Numbered from the stretch's first letter, positions 49,275-58,778 are shown. The stretch is 64,000 nt of DNA from Pseudomonas fluorescens (GCF_000967965.1 NZ_LACC01000003.1:29070-93069), one strand, 5' to 3'. A program made the numbers and translations. Notes: generated from the sequence alone by a model not told the origin.

Positions 49275-50093
49275 TCAACGCATGTTCACTACACTGGCCT
49301 CGACTCCACGGATAATGGTGACGGCTCTGCCACCCTCTCCATTGCCACGCGGCACCACGTGTTTTGACTCTGTGGCGGTAGCCATCGCCATGACCGGTGC
49401 GGCAGGTGCGGCAGGTGCAACGGTCGCGATTTTTCTTTCGGTGTTCAGCGGGTTGCGCAAAGTCAATTGCAATTTCCCTTCCGATTGCGCCGTGACCAGG
49501 GTTTCAGCCTCTGCGGTCGTCATCTCCAGCGTCACTGCACGCACCACCACCGGTTGGGTTTTGTCGGTACCTGCAGTCTGATCCACCGCCAACACCCGCA
49601 AATTTTCGAGGATGGTCTTGGACACGGCGTTGTTGCCGGCACTTTCCGAGCGTTTGGTCGCCAGTACGTCGACCCGGTTACCCGGCAACAGGAATCCGCC
49701 CACGCCGACCACATCGTCCACCCGTACCGATATCGCGCGTTTGTCAGGCGCAATCAAAGAGGCCAGGGTGCTGCCACCCAAGTGCTCGCTCAGACGCGCA
49801 CCGCGCACGATGTCGCCCCGCAGAATGTCGAACGTTGCAATCTTGCCCACGGCTTTTTCGCTGGCATCGAAGGCATCGTCCGGGATCGTATCCATGGGCA
49901 TGCGTACGGTCGTGACCTGCTGGGCCTCGACCATCTGCCCGAATGGAATCTCTACCGTGGCGACCACCACGCTTCGAAGGTGGTCATCCGGGCTGGCATT
50001 GAGCCGCGCGCTCAGCCAGGAGTCGGCCATCCATGCAGCCCCAAGGCCCATGGCCAGAGAAACACCTATCAGGGTAAGCGTACGAGAGCTCAT
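49275..50093 (-). CDS. rcpC: Flp pilus assembly protein RcpC (CpaB)
   Basis: A 272-residue CpaB-family protein. An N-terminal signal/anchor helix (LTLIGVSLAMGLGAAWM) precedes a SAF-like domain with VEIPFGQMVEAQQVT and then the FLLPGNRVDVLA RcpC region. It forms the periplasmic link to the secretin. It is separated from the AAA+ gene upstream by 15 bp. Confidence 0.9.
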   Translation of the reverse strand: MSSRTLTLIGVSLAMGLGAAWMADSWLSARLNASPDDHLRSVVVATVEIPFGQMVEAQQVTTVRMPMDTIPDDAFDASEKAVGKIATFDILRGDIVRGARLSEHLGGSTLASLIAPDKRAISVRVDDVVGVGGFLLPGNRVDVLATKRSESAGNNAVSKTILENLRVLAVDQTAGTDKTQPVVVRAVTLEMTTAEAETLVTAQSEGKLQLTLRNPLNTERKIATVAPAAPAAPVMAMATATESKHVVPRGNGEGGRAVTIIRGVEASVVNMR

Positions 50094-50108
50094 GTCATTA
50101 TCTCCGTA

Positions 50109-51437
50109 TCAAAGAAAGTCGAGCTGGACGAAGTAGTTGTGCCAGGCCCATTCCAACTCTTTCGGTGACAGTGGTCCGGAACCGCCCATATAACGCTGGC
50201 GATCGAGTGCCATGTTCAGGAGATCGCGGGGATGGCAAGGCACCAGGGGCATGCCTTCACTTGCATACAGCCTTTGCAGCACATAACGCAGCAGCAGCGG
50301 GTCATAGGAAATGCCCAAACGCTCGCTTTCCTGACGCCAGATCTTTTCGTACTGCTCGGGCTTCAGGTAACCGAATTGCAGCTTGTAGCCAATCCGGCGA
50401 AGGAAGGCCTCATCGGCCAGCTCCAGGGGATTGAGGTTGGTGGAAAACACCAGGATCAGATCGAAAGGCAGCTCGCAATGCCGACCGCCGCCCAGGTTGA
50501 GGAAATCGCGTTTCTCTTCCATCGGGACGATCCAGCGATTCAGCAGCTCGGCGGGTGCCATGCGCTGGCGCCCCATGTCGTCGATGATGAACAGGCCATT
50601 GCTGGCCTTGAGCTGCAAGGCGGCCTGGTATTGACGGGTGAAAGGGTCATAGCGAACGTCCAGCTGCTCCATGCTCAACTCACCGCCCGTGATGACGATC
50701 GGGCGTTTGCAGCACAGCAGTCGGCGATCGACCCCTTCGTTGAGCATCAGATTATTCTGTTGAGCGTTATCATCGAGCCGCTGATGCACCTGCGGGTCAT
50801 AGATCTCGATCACCGACTCGTTGATGACGATGGCATAAGGGACCCATATGGCCTCGGCGAACAGACGGATCAACCGACTGCTGACATAAGTCTTGCCGGT
50901 ACCCGCGGGGCCATAAATCATGATCGCGCGCCCGGAGTTCATCGCCACACCCAACTGATCGAGCATCTCCTCCGTGAGCACTACACCAGCAAGGGCATTG
51001 CGCATATCGTTGGCGTTGATGCGACCATGGTGAATGGTCTGTAGCTTGATCAGGGACCGGTAGGTACTCACCGGGAACGGTGCCGCACCGATATAACCAC
51101 TGCGCGACAGGGCATCGCGGGCGGCACTGCGGCCACGTTCGGTCAGGCCATAACGCAGCATCTGTCCGCCCGTTTGACTCGCCTGGCCCAGCACTTCGAC
51201 ACGGCCATCCTTGCGCAGAAACGCCAGGACCTCTTCAAGTACCGCGCCGGTCAGCGCCAGGCGCTCCACCAGCCGCGACATGTCCAGCACACCGGCATCA
51301 AACAAATGCTTGCACACCAACTCGCCGAGAAAACTGTCGGTCAGGCCAGTTTCGCGGATAGTGCAGGGCTGAGGAGCCAGGCGTTGCACCGCGTTCCGAT
51401 CGCTGGGGTAGGCATCACTATCGACGATGACGTGCAT
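50109..51437 (-). CDS. Winged-helix/AAA+ ATPase in the Tad locus
   Basis: A 442-residue protein I cannot place in the classical Tad component set. Residues about 25-110 look like a winged-helix/DprA-like domain (FLGELVCKHLFDAGVLDMSRL). Then an AAA+ module: Walker A GPAGTGKT (176-183), Walker B FIIDDMG (about 282-288), an Asn sensor (STNLNPLE) and an arginine-finger-like FLRRIGYK. The C-terminus is helical. Its position between the prepilin peptidase and rcpC, 3 bp from fppA, links it to pilus assembly. Its role is unknown to me. Confidence 0.75.
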   Translation of the reverse strand: MHVIVDSDAYPSDRNAVQRLAPQPCTIRETGLTDSFLGELVCKHLFDAGVLDMSRLVERLALTGAVLEEVLAFLRKDGRVEVLGQASQTGGQMLRYGLTERGRSAARDALSRSGYIGAAPFPVSTYRSLIKLQTIHHGRINANDMRNALAGVVLTEEMLDQLGVAMNSGRAIMIYGPAGTGKTYVSSRLIRLFAEAIWVPYAIVINESVIEIYDPQVHQRLDDNAQQNNLMLNEGVDRRLLCCKRPIVITGGELSMEQLDVRYDPFTRQYQAALQLKASNGLFIIDDMGRQRMAPAELLNRWIVPMEEKRDFLNLGGGRHCELPFDLILVFSTNLNPLELADEAFLRRIGYKLQFGYLKPEQYEKIWRQESERLGISYDPLLLRYVLQRLYASEGMPLVPCHPRDLLNMALDRQRYMGGSGPLSPKELEWAWHNYFVQLDFL

Positions 51438-51439
51438 GT

Positions 51440-51967
51440 CTAACCTCCGAATCCACCGGCAGTGAGTTGCCAGTAGATGGTGTTCAAAGTGCCGATCAAT
51501 ATTGCAATCGAATAGGGGAAAGGCTTGCCGGCTACTTCATCTGAAGTTGGCGCCAGATAAGCGTGCGCCCTTAGAATCAACCAATAGCGTCCCAGGGTCT
51601 GACGCAATTGACCGCGAAACAGCACTATTAATAAACCGCATACACCACCGGCTATCAGGCTGAACATTGCAGCCCACAATGCATAATGGAACGGTAGAAA
51701 ACTGCCGACCATGGCCATCAACTTCACGTCACCGGCAGCCATGCCACCGAAGGCGTACATTGGCAGAAACAGCGCAAAACAGATCAAGATGCCCAGCAGG
51801 CTGTCACCCAATCCGCTGACACCACCTGAATACATTTGACCGATCAATCCCAAGGCAAGCCCCAACAGGACGAGCATGTTGGGAATACGGTGACGAAGCA
51901 GATCGCTCACCACCGCCACGCCCAAAAGTCCTATCAGTAAAACCATCGATAGCAGTTCCGTGGACAT
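51440..51967 (-). CDS. fppA: Type IV prepilin peptidase FppA (TadV/CpaA)
   Basis: A 175-residue A24-type aspartic peptidase, the short core form without the N-methylase domain. The GxGD-like motif is AAGDVKLMAMVG, whose Asp is catalytic. The other active-site Asp lies in VVSDLLRHRIPN. Five to six membrane helices are present. It should cut Flp after Gly19 and also process the TadE-like pseudopilins. Confidence 0.88.
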   Translation of the reverse strand: MSTELLSMVLLIGLLGVAVVSDLLRHRIPNMLVLLGLALGLIGQMYSGGVSGLGDSLLGILICFALFLPMYAFGGMAAGDVKLMAMVGSFLPFHYALWAAMFSLIAGGVCGLLIVLFRGQLRQTLGRYWLILRAHAYLAPTSDEVAGKPFPYSIAILIGTLNTIYWQLTAGGFGG

Positions 51968-52160
51968 GGCATGTCTCCCTACAGGTGTTAATCGTTAGCA
52001 CGCAACGTTGTTATTGGTGGCCTTGAACAGCGCAGTGATTTGCGCTCTCTACGCAAACTGACGGGGACAACGCGAAGTCCATTAAGAAAGCTGCCGGCGC
52101 CCTATTAGAAATAATGGCAACTGGCTATCCCATGGACATCGACGCGTCCCCCAGCGGGAA

Positions 52161-52370
52161 TTACGGTGCGGCGGGGGGAGTGCAAGCGGAACCCTTAATC
52201 GCATCGCACAGCGCCTGTATTTTGTCCTTAACCTCTAATCCAAGGGTCGAGAACAATCCGACGACAAGCGCCGTAACCAACCCTCCGGCTACCGCGTATT
52301 CCACAACGGTCAGGCCATCTTCGTCTTTGACGAACTTCACTACCGAAGCCTTGATTGTTTGCATGATCAT
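52161..52370 (-). CDS. flp: Flp-type major pilin
   Basis: A 69-residue prepilin. The leader MIMQTIKASVVKFVKDEDG is cut after Gly19, giving LTVVEYAVAGGL with Glu at +5, the Flp signature. The C-terminus has two cysteines (ALCDAIKGSACTPP), which could form a disulfide. I chose the ATG at 52370, with GAGG eight bases upstream; an open frame 66 bp longer lacks a conserved leader. Confidence 0.93.
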   Translation of the reverse strand: MIMQTIKASVVKFVKDEDGLTVVEYAVAGGLVTALVVGLFSTLGLEVKDKIQALCDAIKGSACTPPAAP

Positions 52371-52774
52371 TTTGCCCACCTCACTCGAATGTTGTTTTTT
52401 CTGAGGCAGTACTTTCTGCGCTGCCTGATGCAACACTAGTCAGGGGCAAGGCATAGGCGTTAGGAGGATTTTGCACATCGTTAGGACTTTTTTGCGGGGC
52501 GGCCAAATACGGAACATTGGCCTTTGCAGAAGTAACGAGGGGTAAACAATGCATTGAAACGCAAAGGCAATTGCCATTGATTCACAAGCGACAGGCGGCT
52601 CAACCCGGGTTTGCCGACAACACACAAGCAAACACTCGCCCAGGGCAGCCTTCCAGAGGACTCATAGAGCGAAAAGAACTAAAACTCGCCTGTTCTATCG
52701 GGATTAAATCTGCAAAGTGATAGCACATTGGCAATACTGGCGATGAGAGTCACTAGAACCCCCAGAGTAGAGAC
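52371..52774. promoter_or_regulatory. Divergent regulatory region between flp and the AraC-type regulator gene
   Basis: The 404 bp hold the flp upstream region (minus strand) and the regulator promoter (plus strand), with no credible gene. CGTTAGGA occurs twice, at 52458-52465 and 52479-52486, with starts exactly 21 bp apart (two helical turns), about 90-115 bp upstream of the flp start. This arrangement fits an AraC-family binding site. The flp side lacks a good sigma-70 -35/-10 pair, consistent with activator dependence. Confidence 0.55.
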
Positions 52775-53644
52775 ATGACGTCCAATTTGACCAAAAGGCC
52801 ATCGCTCCTATGGTTCGATCTGACTCATGATCGGTCCACGAAAGAACTCGTCACGCAGTTCGAGGACGCCTGCGACTGCAAACTGGCAAAAAACTCCGTG
52901 TTGCCCATCGGGGAACACGCAGACATGATCTGCATCCATTTTGATCGCCCCGACACGCCAGGTTTGCGGCTATTGCTGGAGATCAAACGCACCTCCCCCA
53001 CCATCCCAATTACCATGTTCACCGTGCAACACTCGGAGGAACTGGCTGTATGGGCCATGCGCTCCAGCGTCTGGGAATACATGGTGCTCCCACTCTCGCC
53101 CAACGAGAAGAAGCGTTACCTGGCGGCGGTGGTGCAGCTCTGCGAGCTGCGCCGAAATTTCAACGGCCTGGACAAGTCATCGCAGATCGACCATTCCCCG
53201 ACGCTGCCGGACAGCATCCGGCTGACCTCAGGACACCAAAAACACCAGGCGCTGAACAGCGTCATGCTGTACATCGAACAGCACTTTCGAGACAGCATCG
53301 ATCAGAGGGATCTGGCGCAGCGCTGCGGCATGACGACATTTCGCTTCAGCCGCCTGTTCAAGGAAGCCAATGGACTGGGCTTCACCGATTACATCCTGGA
53401 CAAGCGCATGAACTTCGCCAAAGACCTGCTCGACAACAGCCAGATGCCGATTACCAGCATCGGCTATGAGGCCGGCTTCAAGGATCCTTCCTACTTCGCC
53501 CGTGCCTTCAAGCAGTTCGCAAATTGCACGCCCAGCGAATACCGCCTTGTACGGCAAATCAGGGCGACCGCAGCTGCGCAACAGGTGCTGGATGAGAAAA
53601 CCACTGAGACGCTCGAAAGCCTGGTACAAACCCTCAGCGGTTGA
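52775..53644 (+). CDS. AraC-type regulator with a degenerate receiver domain
   Basis: A 289-residue protein. Residues about 8-120 fold like a response-regulator receiver, but the phospho-acceptor position is His55 (Asp at 57 is two residues late) and the conserved Lys is Leu105; Thr83 remains. Phosphorylation in the usual way is therefore unlikely. Residues 175-275 form an AraC HTH pair (LAQRCGMTTFRFSRLFKEANG and ITSIGYEAGFKDPSYFARAFKQF). It is divergent from flp, so it is probably the Tad regulator. No pprB-like gene is present. Confidence 0.87.
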   Translation: MTSNLTKRPSLLWFDLTHDRSTKELVTQFEDACDCKLAKNSVLPIGEHADMICIHFDRPDTPGLRLLLEIKRTSPTIPITMFTVQHSEELAVWAMRSSVWEYMVLPLSPNEKKRYLAAVVQLCELRRNFNGLDKSSQIDHSPTLPDSIRLTSGHQKHQALNSVMLYIEQHFRDSIDQRDLAQRCGMTTFRFSRLFKEANGLGFTDYILDKRMNFAKDLLDNSQMPITSIGYEAGFKDPSYFARAFKQFANCTPSEYRLVRQIRATAAAQQVLDEKTTETLESLVQTLSG

Positions 53645-53665
53645 TCTGGTTTTTTACGCACAAAC

Positions 53666-53693
53666 AAAAACGCCGCTCAATGAGCGGCGTTTT
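53666..53693. terminator. Shared terminator of the regulator gene and tRNA-Gly
   Basis: AAAAACGCCGCTCA and TGAGCGGCGTTTT form a hairpin between the regulator stop and the minus-strand tRNA-Gly, and could end transcription from either side. Confidence 0.85.
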
Positions 53694-53702
53694 CGTTAAA
53701 TA

Positions 53703-53778
<76 letters not shown>

Positions 53779-53781
53779 AAA

Positions 53782-53857
53782 TGGCGTCCCCTAGGGGACT
53801 CGAACCCCTGTTACCGCCGTGAAAGGGCGGTGTCCTAGGCCACTAGACGAAGGGGAC
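53782..53857 (-). tRNA. tRNA-Glu(TTC)
   Basis: A 76-nt tRNA on the minus strand, 5' GTCCCCTTCGTCTAG, anticodon TTC in CTTTCAC, encoded CCA. Only 3 bp separate it from tRNA-Gly. Confidence 0.97.
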
Positions 53858-53961
53858 ACGCTACCCGAAACACATGGTGTGTGTTTCGGTGTCCAGAGCC
53901 GCATCCGAAGACTTGGTTCTGGTTTCACTCAGCCCTGCCCGAAAGCAACGCTGTTTAAAAT

Positions 53962-54037
<76 letters not shown>

Positions 54038-54039
54038 AT

Positions 54040-54115
54040 TGGCGTCCCCTAGGGGACTCGAACCCCTGTTACCGCCGTGAAAGGGCGGTGTCCTAGGCCA
54101 CTAGACGAAGGGGAC
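54040..54115 (-). tRNA. tRNA-Glu(TTC), second copy
   Basis: A 76-nt tRNA identical to the copy at 53782-53857. It is the first tRNA of the transcript, 56 nt from the predicted start. Confidence 0.97.
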
Positions 54116-54488
54116 ACACGTACAACATTCACTCCCTGCTTCGTTTCGCTGTGTGCTTTACGCTGCAAGTGGCGCGCATTCTATGGATGGATTGAGAGGT
54201 CGTCAACCCCCTGATATAAATTTATTTAAATCAATGACTTCACCCTGCTTTTGGGAGCCGTTGCGGTTTTTCCGCTGCCCGGCGTTTGACGCCTATATTC
54301 TGGCACCCGCCAAGACGTTATAGTCCACCGGGTGATGGCAATCTGTATATCGAGTGCCATCATTTATAGATGCGGGGCTCCGGCCGATATAAGTACAAGC
54401 ATGTCCGATCCAACCCGTCGTGCGGGCCTGGGCGCTCAAATGCCAAGCCACCAGACTCGCATGCGTAACCTATAAAGAGGTCTTACCG
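54116..54488. other. Intergenic region before the 54.5-kb gene
   Basis: The 373 bp carry the tRNA promoter on the minus strand and the unassigned promoter of the next plus-strand gene. An AT-rich stretch at 54208-54245 sits just upstream of the tRNA -35 box, where it could act as an UP element. No coding region was seen. Confidence 0.65.
54178..54206 (-). promoter_or_regulatory. Strong promoter of the tRNA Glu-Gly-Glu-Gly operon
   Basis: On the minus strand TTGACG (54201-54206) and TAGAAT (54178-54183) are separated by 17 bp, followed by a GC-rich discriminator (GCGCGCC) typical of stringently controlled stable-RNA promoters. Confidence 0.85.
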
Positions 54489-55259
54489 GTGACGCCACTC
54501 ATGATCACCCTGCTAGTCGTAGCCGGGATCGCACTGTTGATCGCCATTGGCTACATGAACCATGTGGTGGAAAACAACAAGCTGGAAAAGGCCCGTACCA
54601 AGATCGAGCTCAACGATCGCCTGCGACGCTGCGGCGAAATCACCGAGACGTTCCCCGGCCAGCTGATGACCCCGGCACTCAAGCTACTGTTGGCCCGCCT
54701 GGAACTGAACGTCTGCCAGCGCCTGCTCAACCTGGAAAAATCCAGCGCCAACCTCAAGGCACGGATCGCCGAACTGGAGGCCCTTGTCGGCCAGGGTGAA
54801 TCCATCCCGGTCAACAATCCGCCAGCACCGATCCAGACCGAAGCCAAGGCCAAGGATGTACGCTTCCTGCTCGAAGCCCTGCACGGCCAGATTACCCGTG
54901 CGGCACAGGACGGCTTCTTGCCCCCCAACGAAGCCAAGCGCTGGATTCGTGAAGTGCGCCACATCCTGGTGCTGCTGCACATCGAGTTCTTCAACAACCT
55001 CGGCCAGCATTCCCTGCAACAGAACCAGCCCGGGCAGGCTCGCCTGGCATTCGAGCGCGGCGTGCAATACCTGCGCAAACAACAGGACCCACAGGTCTAC
55101 GCCGAGCAACTGGAGTACCTGGAAAAACTCCTGGCCCGCGCCAACGATCAGGTCATGGATCGCATCGCGCCGGTCGAAGGCGAGGTCAACCAGTTGACCG
55201 AAGGCCTCAAGGACGTCGAGGCTGACGCGGACTGGAAGAAAAAAGTGATCTACGACTGA
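54489..55259 (+). CDS. Membrane-anchored helical protein of unknown function
   Basis: A 256-residue protein with one N-terminal membrane helix (about 4-24, MITLLVVAGIALLIAIGYM), then an almost wholly helical cytoplasmic part with a likely coiled coil near residues 75-105 (SSANLKARIAELEAL). No family assigned. I chose the GTG at 54489 with GAGG eight bases upstream; the ATG at 54501 is an alternative that keeps the helix. It stands alone between the tRNA promoter and a terminator. Confidence 0.78.
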   Translation: MTPLMITLLVVAGIALLIAIGYMNHVVENNKLEKARTKIELNDRLRRCGEITETFPGQLMTPALKLLLARLELNVCQRLLNLEKSSANLKARIAELEALVGQGESIPVNNPPAPIQTEAKAKDVRFLLEALHGQITRAAQDGFLPPNEAKRWIREVRHILVLLHIEFFNNLGQHSLQQNQPGQARLAFERGVQYLRKQQDPQVYAEQLEYLEKLLARANDQVMDRIAPVEGEVNQLTEGLKDVEADADWKKKVIYD

Positions 55260-55271
55260 TCAGCGAAAATG

Positions 55272-55300
55272 AAAAAAGCCACCGAGAGGTGGCTTTTTTT
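55272..55300. terminator. Terminator between the 54.5-kb gene and the chemoreceptor gene
   Basis: AAAAAAGCCACC and GGTGGCTTTTTTT form a bidirectional hairpin between convergent genes. Confidence 0.9.
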
Positions 55301-55319
55301 GGTCTGACCGATGATCAGT

Positions 55320-57284
55320 TCAAAGCCTGAAATGCCCCACCATCCCCTTCAGTTCAACCCCCAGTTGTGCCAGCTGAATACTGGACGCTGCATTGCCCTG
55401 CATCGCCAGCGATGACTGATCGGCACTGGCGCGAATACTGGTGACACTGCGATTGATCTCCTCGGCCACCGAGCTCTGTTCCTCGGCCGCCGCGGCGATC
55501 TGCTGGTTCATCTGCTGGATCAACGACACCGCCGCCGCAATGCTTCCCAGCGCACTCTCGGTCTGCAAGGCATCACTGACCGCCAGCTTCACCAACTCAC
55601 CACTGCTCTGGATCTGCTGCACCGACGACTGCGCCGCCGAGCGCAAAGCGCTGACCAGGCGTTCGATTTCCTCGGTCGATTGCTGGGTTCGCTTGGCCAG
55701 CGCACGCACTTCATCGGCCACCACCGCAAAGCCCCTACCCTGCTCGCCGGCCCGGGCCGCCTCGATCGCCGCGTTCAATGCCAGCAGGTTGGTCTGCTCC
55801 GCCACGCTCTTGATCACACTCAAAACCGTGCCGATGTTCTGGATTTCCGCACTCAGGCTTTCGATGCTCGAACTGGCCGAGGTGGCCGAGTCCGCCAGTT
55901 GCTCGATCCGCGCCATGCTCTGGCGCACCACCTGCTGACCACTTTCAACCTTGCCGTCAGCCGTTTGCGCTGCCAGGGCCGCCTCCTCTGCATTACGTGC
56001 GACATCATGCACCGTGGCCGTCATCTGATTCATTGCGGTGGCGACCTGTTCGGTTTCCTCTTTCTGCGTGCTGACTTCGAGATTGGTCTGTTCAGTCACC
56101 GCCGACAGCGATTGGGCGGAAGTCGCCAACTGCTCGATACCCGACTGCAAGCCGCTGACTATATGGCTGAGTCCCGCGCCCATTTGTTGCATTGCCTGCA
56201 TCAACTGGCCAATTTCGTCACGGCGGGTCACGTCAATGGTCGCACTCAAATCCCCCGAGGCAATCTGCTGCGCCACCTGAATCACGCTGCGCAGCGGTGC
56301 CACGATCAACCGGGTGATGAACCACGCGGCAACCAGCCCGACCAGCAAGGCCAGGGCGGAAGAGCCAATGATCAGCAGCGAGTTCTTTTTCAGCTCGGCC
56401 TGCATCGCCAGGTCTTGCGCGACATAAGCCTGATCCACCCGCTCGACCACTTGGGCCGCGCGCTGATGCAATTGTTGATAGACGGTTTTTTCCTGCTCCA
56501 GCAGGCCGGTGTACTCGGCAAGCTTGTCACTGAAACTGGTGATATGGCCCATCACCTCATTGAGGACGGTCTGGTACCCCTCGTCCTTGACCGTGGTCTT
56601 GAGCTGCTCGGCCTGGGTCAGTGCCTGGCTGGCCTGTTCGATCTTGCCCTGCCCGGCGCTGTCGTCGCCTTTACGACTTTGATCCAGGCGCACGCGAGCT
56701 TCATTCATGGCTTGCAGCATCAAGCGTGAAACCTGGCCGACCTGGCTGGCCTGATCGATGAATTGCGCACCATCTTTGCCTTCGGAATCTTTCAGCGTAT
56801 AGGCGCCGTCATCGGCGAGCCCGGACTGCAATACATCAAGATTATTGGCCACGCTGGACACCGACCAACTGGCCATTTCCAGGGCCAGGTCCTTGGCCTG
56901 GGTGAGCGAGACAAACTCGTCGAAGGCCTTGCGATAGGCCCCCAGGGACTGTTCGACATCATTCATCACCGGCACGTTGGCCGCAGACGCGGCCTTGAGC
57001 TGGCCGGCCAAGGCGATCAGGCCATCGACGCCCTCGTGCAGAGCATCGACGGTTTTTGGGTTGCCGTGCAGGGCGTACTCCTGCTCCAGCAGCCGCACCT
57101 TGAGCAGACCGCTGTTGAGCGATGACATTTGCTTGAGCCCGTCGAAGCGCTGGCTGATGGTTTGCAGGGACCAAACACCAATGCCTGCCACCAATGCAGT
57201 CAACAACAGCACCAGGACAAACCCGACACCCAGTTTTTTCGCCATACCGAGGTTGGCAAAACGTCCTTGCACGGCCGAATTCAT
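55320..57284 (-). CDS. Methyl-accepting chemotaxis protein, HBM-like sensor
   Basis: A 654-residue chemoreceptor. TM1 is at about 15-37, a periplasmic ligand domain of about 265 residues follows, TM2 is at 302-325, then a HAMP domain and the signalling helical hairpin ([27 protein letters not shown], about 497-525). The long, all-helical sensor region fits the HBM class (McpS-like), known to bind organic acids such as TCA-cycle intermediates in Pseudomonas. The actual ligand is unknown. I chose the ATG at 57284; the longer frame is not conserved. Confidence 0.9.
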   Translation of the reverse strand: MNSAVQGRFANLGMAKKLGVGFVLVLLLTALVAGIGVWSLQTISQRFDGLKQMSSLNSGLLKVRLLEQEYALHGNPKTVDALHEGVDGLIALAGQLKAASAANVPVMNDVEQSLGAYRKAFDEFVSLTQAKDLALEMASWSVSSVANNLDVLQSGLADDGAYTLKDSEGKDGAQFIDQASQVGQVSRLMLQAMNEARVRLDQSRKGDDSAGQGKIEQASQALTQAEQLKTTVKDEGYQTVLNEVMGHITSFSDKLAEYTGLLEQEKTVYQQLHQRAAQVVERVDQAYVAQDLAMQAELKKNSLLIIGSSALALLVGLVAAWFITRLIVAPLRSVIQVAQQIASGDLSATIDVTRRDEIGQLMQAMQQMGAGLSHIVSGLQSGIEQLATSAQSLSAVTEQTNLEVSTQKEETEQVATAMNQMTATVHDVARNAEEAALAAQTADGKVESGQQVVRQSMARIEQLADSATSASSSIESLSAEIQNIGTVLSVIKSVAEQTNLLALNAAIEAARAGEQGRGFAVVADEVRALAKRTQQSTEEIERLVSALRSAAQSSVQQIQSSGELVKLAVSDALQTESALGSIAAAVSLIQQMNQQIAAAAEEQSSVAEEINRSVTSIRASADQSSLAMQGNAASSIQLAQLGVELKGMVGHFRL

Positions 57285-57392
57285 TGCACTTAGTCCCCTG
57301 CCAAAGTCTGTAGACGCAGATTCGCAACGGGCCAGTGGCAACACAAGGCTCTGGCGCCGGAATAATGGCAAAAAGCTACGCCAACGTCGTTT

Positions 57393-58778
57393 TCAGAACG
57401 CTTGAGGTCGATCCCGGGCAGTGGCCTGAAAGAACGCCCGGGCACGCGGGTCACAGGCATATGCCACGTTGATACGCTGCCAGTCACTGGTCTCCCCCGA
57501 GGGGTTGAAGGCGGTCTTCGATGACAGCAGTACACCCAGGCGCCGAGCGTGGGTCCGCACCTGATCGTAGTCGGACATTCGTGATCGCGCCCAGATGAAC
57601 AAGCCTCCTGCCGGCTTGCCGAAAACTTCCCATTCGACATCTTCGAGCAATTGCAGCACCGCCAGCCGGTCGCTGCTCAAGCGTTGGCGCTGACGCTGTA
57701 CCAGTTTGCGGTAGGCACCGTTAGCCAACAGGCACGCCAGCACCGACTCGCAAAATCGCGAGGCGCCCATGCCACTGATCATCTTGACCTCGGCCAGGCG
57801 CGTAATCACTTCGACACCGGCCACCACAAATCCGACCCGCAAGGAACTGCTGAGGGTCTTGGAAAAGCTGCCCACGTAGATCACGTTGTCGTCCACCGCA
57901 GCCAGACGCATACCGGAACCGCTGTGCAAATCCGCATAAACGTCGTCTTCGATCACCTTCACGCCAAAGGTCCTGGCCAGCTGCAGTACGCGGCGCGCCA
58001 CCACCGGTGCAAGGCTGCTGCCGGTCGGGTTGTGATAGAAGCTATTGATCAGCAACCCTTGAGGCCGGTGCTTGACCAGCACCGATTCGAGCACGTCCAA
58101 GTCCGGCCCGCGCGGTGTTCGCGGCACCTCGACCATGTGGATGCCATGCAACCTGAGCAGATCGAACAGCACCGGATAACCTGGACTCTCCACGACCATA
58201 CAATCACCGGCCTTGAACAGTGTCCGCACGATCAGGTCAAGCCCCTGGCTGGCACCCGCCGTGGTCATGATCCGGTTGTCCTGCGCCCGGATATCCAGCT
58301 GCCTGAGGTGTTTGAGGATCTGTTGTCGCAAGGCTGGCAAACCCAGCGGCGTGCTGTAGTTGAACAGGCTGGCCGTGTCGGTACGACTGACTTGCCGAAT
58401 CGCGTAAATCAGATCGTCTGTCTCGCGCCAGCTTTCAGGCAGCCCGCCACAGCCCAGCCTCAACTCAGTCGAACAGGGCCCGATCTCGGGCTCAGCTCCC
58501 TCGAACCACACCGGCTCGTGCTTTGCGCCTGCGGCCAATATCGGGTCGGCAACCGTATAGCCGGCCCCATGACCTGACACCAGCATCCCCTGCGTCACCA
58601 GGCGTTCACAAGCCTGGGCGACGCTTACCTGACTAAGCAAATTGGTCCGCGCGATCTGTCGCACCGAAGGCAGGCGTGTACCGGGCGATACCCCACTGGA
58701 ATGAAGCCAGCAGGTCAGCGCATCAACAATTTGCTGTACGACGGGCACCAGCGCCTGTCGGTCGATTCTCAATTCCAT
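57393..58778 (-). CDS. MocR-type GntR/aminotransferase regulator
   Basis: A 461-residue MocR-family regulator. An N-terminal GntR winged helix (about 10-75, TRLPSVRQIARTNLLSQVSVAQACERL) is fused to a fold-type I aminotransferase domain with the PLP lysine in YVGSFSKTLSSSLRVGF. It probably senses an amine or amino acid through PLP. An inverted repeat lies just upstream of the start. It is divergent from nothing directly; the SDR gene is on the same strand 200 bp away. Confidence 0.9.
   Translation of the reverse strand: MELRIDRQALVPVVQQIVDALTCWLHSSGVSPGTRLPSVRQIARTNLLSQVSVAQACERLVTQGMLVSGHGAGYTVADPILAAGAKHEPVWFEGAEPEIGPCSTELRLGCGGLPESWRETDDLIYAIRQVSRTDTASLFNYSTPLGLPALRQQILKHLRQLDIRAQDNRIMTTAGASQGLDLIVRTLFKAGDCMVVESPGYPVLFDLLRLHGIHMVEVPRTPRGPDLDVLESVLVKHRPQGLLINSFYHNPTGSSLAPVVARRVLQLARTFGVKVIEDDVYADLHSGSGMRLAAVDDNVIYVGSFSKTLSSSLRVGFVVAGVEVITRLAEVKMISGMGASRFCESVLACLLANGAYRKLVQRQRQRLSSDRLAVLQLLEDVEWEVFGKPAGGLFIWARSRMSDYDQVRTHARRLGVLLSSKTAFNPSGETSDWQRINVAYACDPRARAFFQATARDRPQAF

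Noticed and set aside
52437..52631. A 63-residue open frame upstream of flp
   Set aside because: It has no plausible start signal, and the region carries regulatory repeats.
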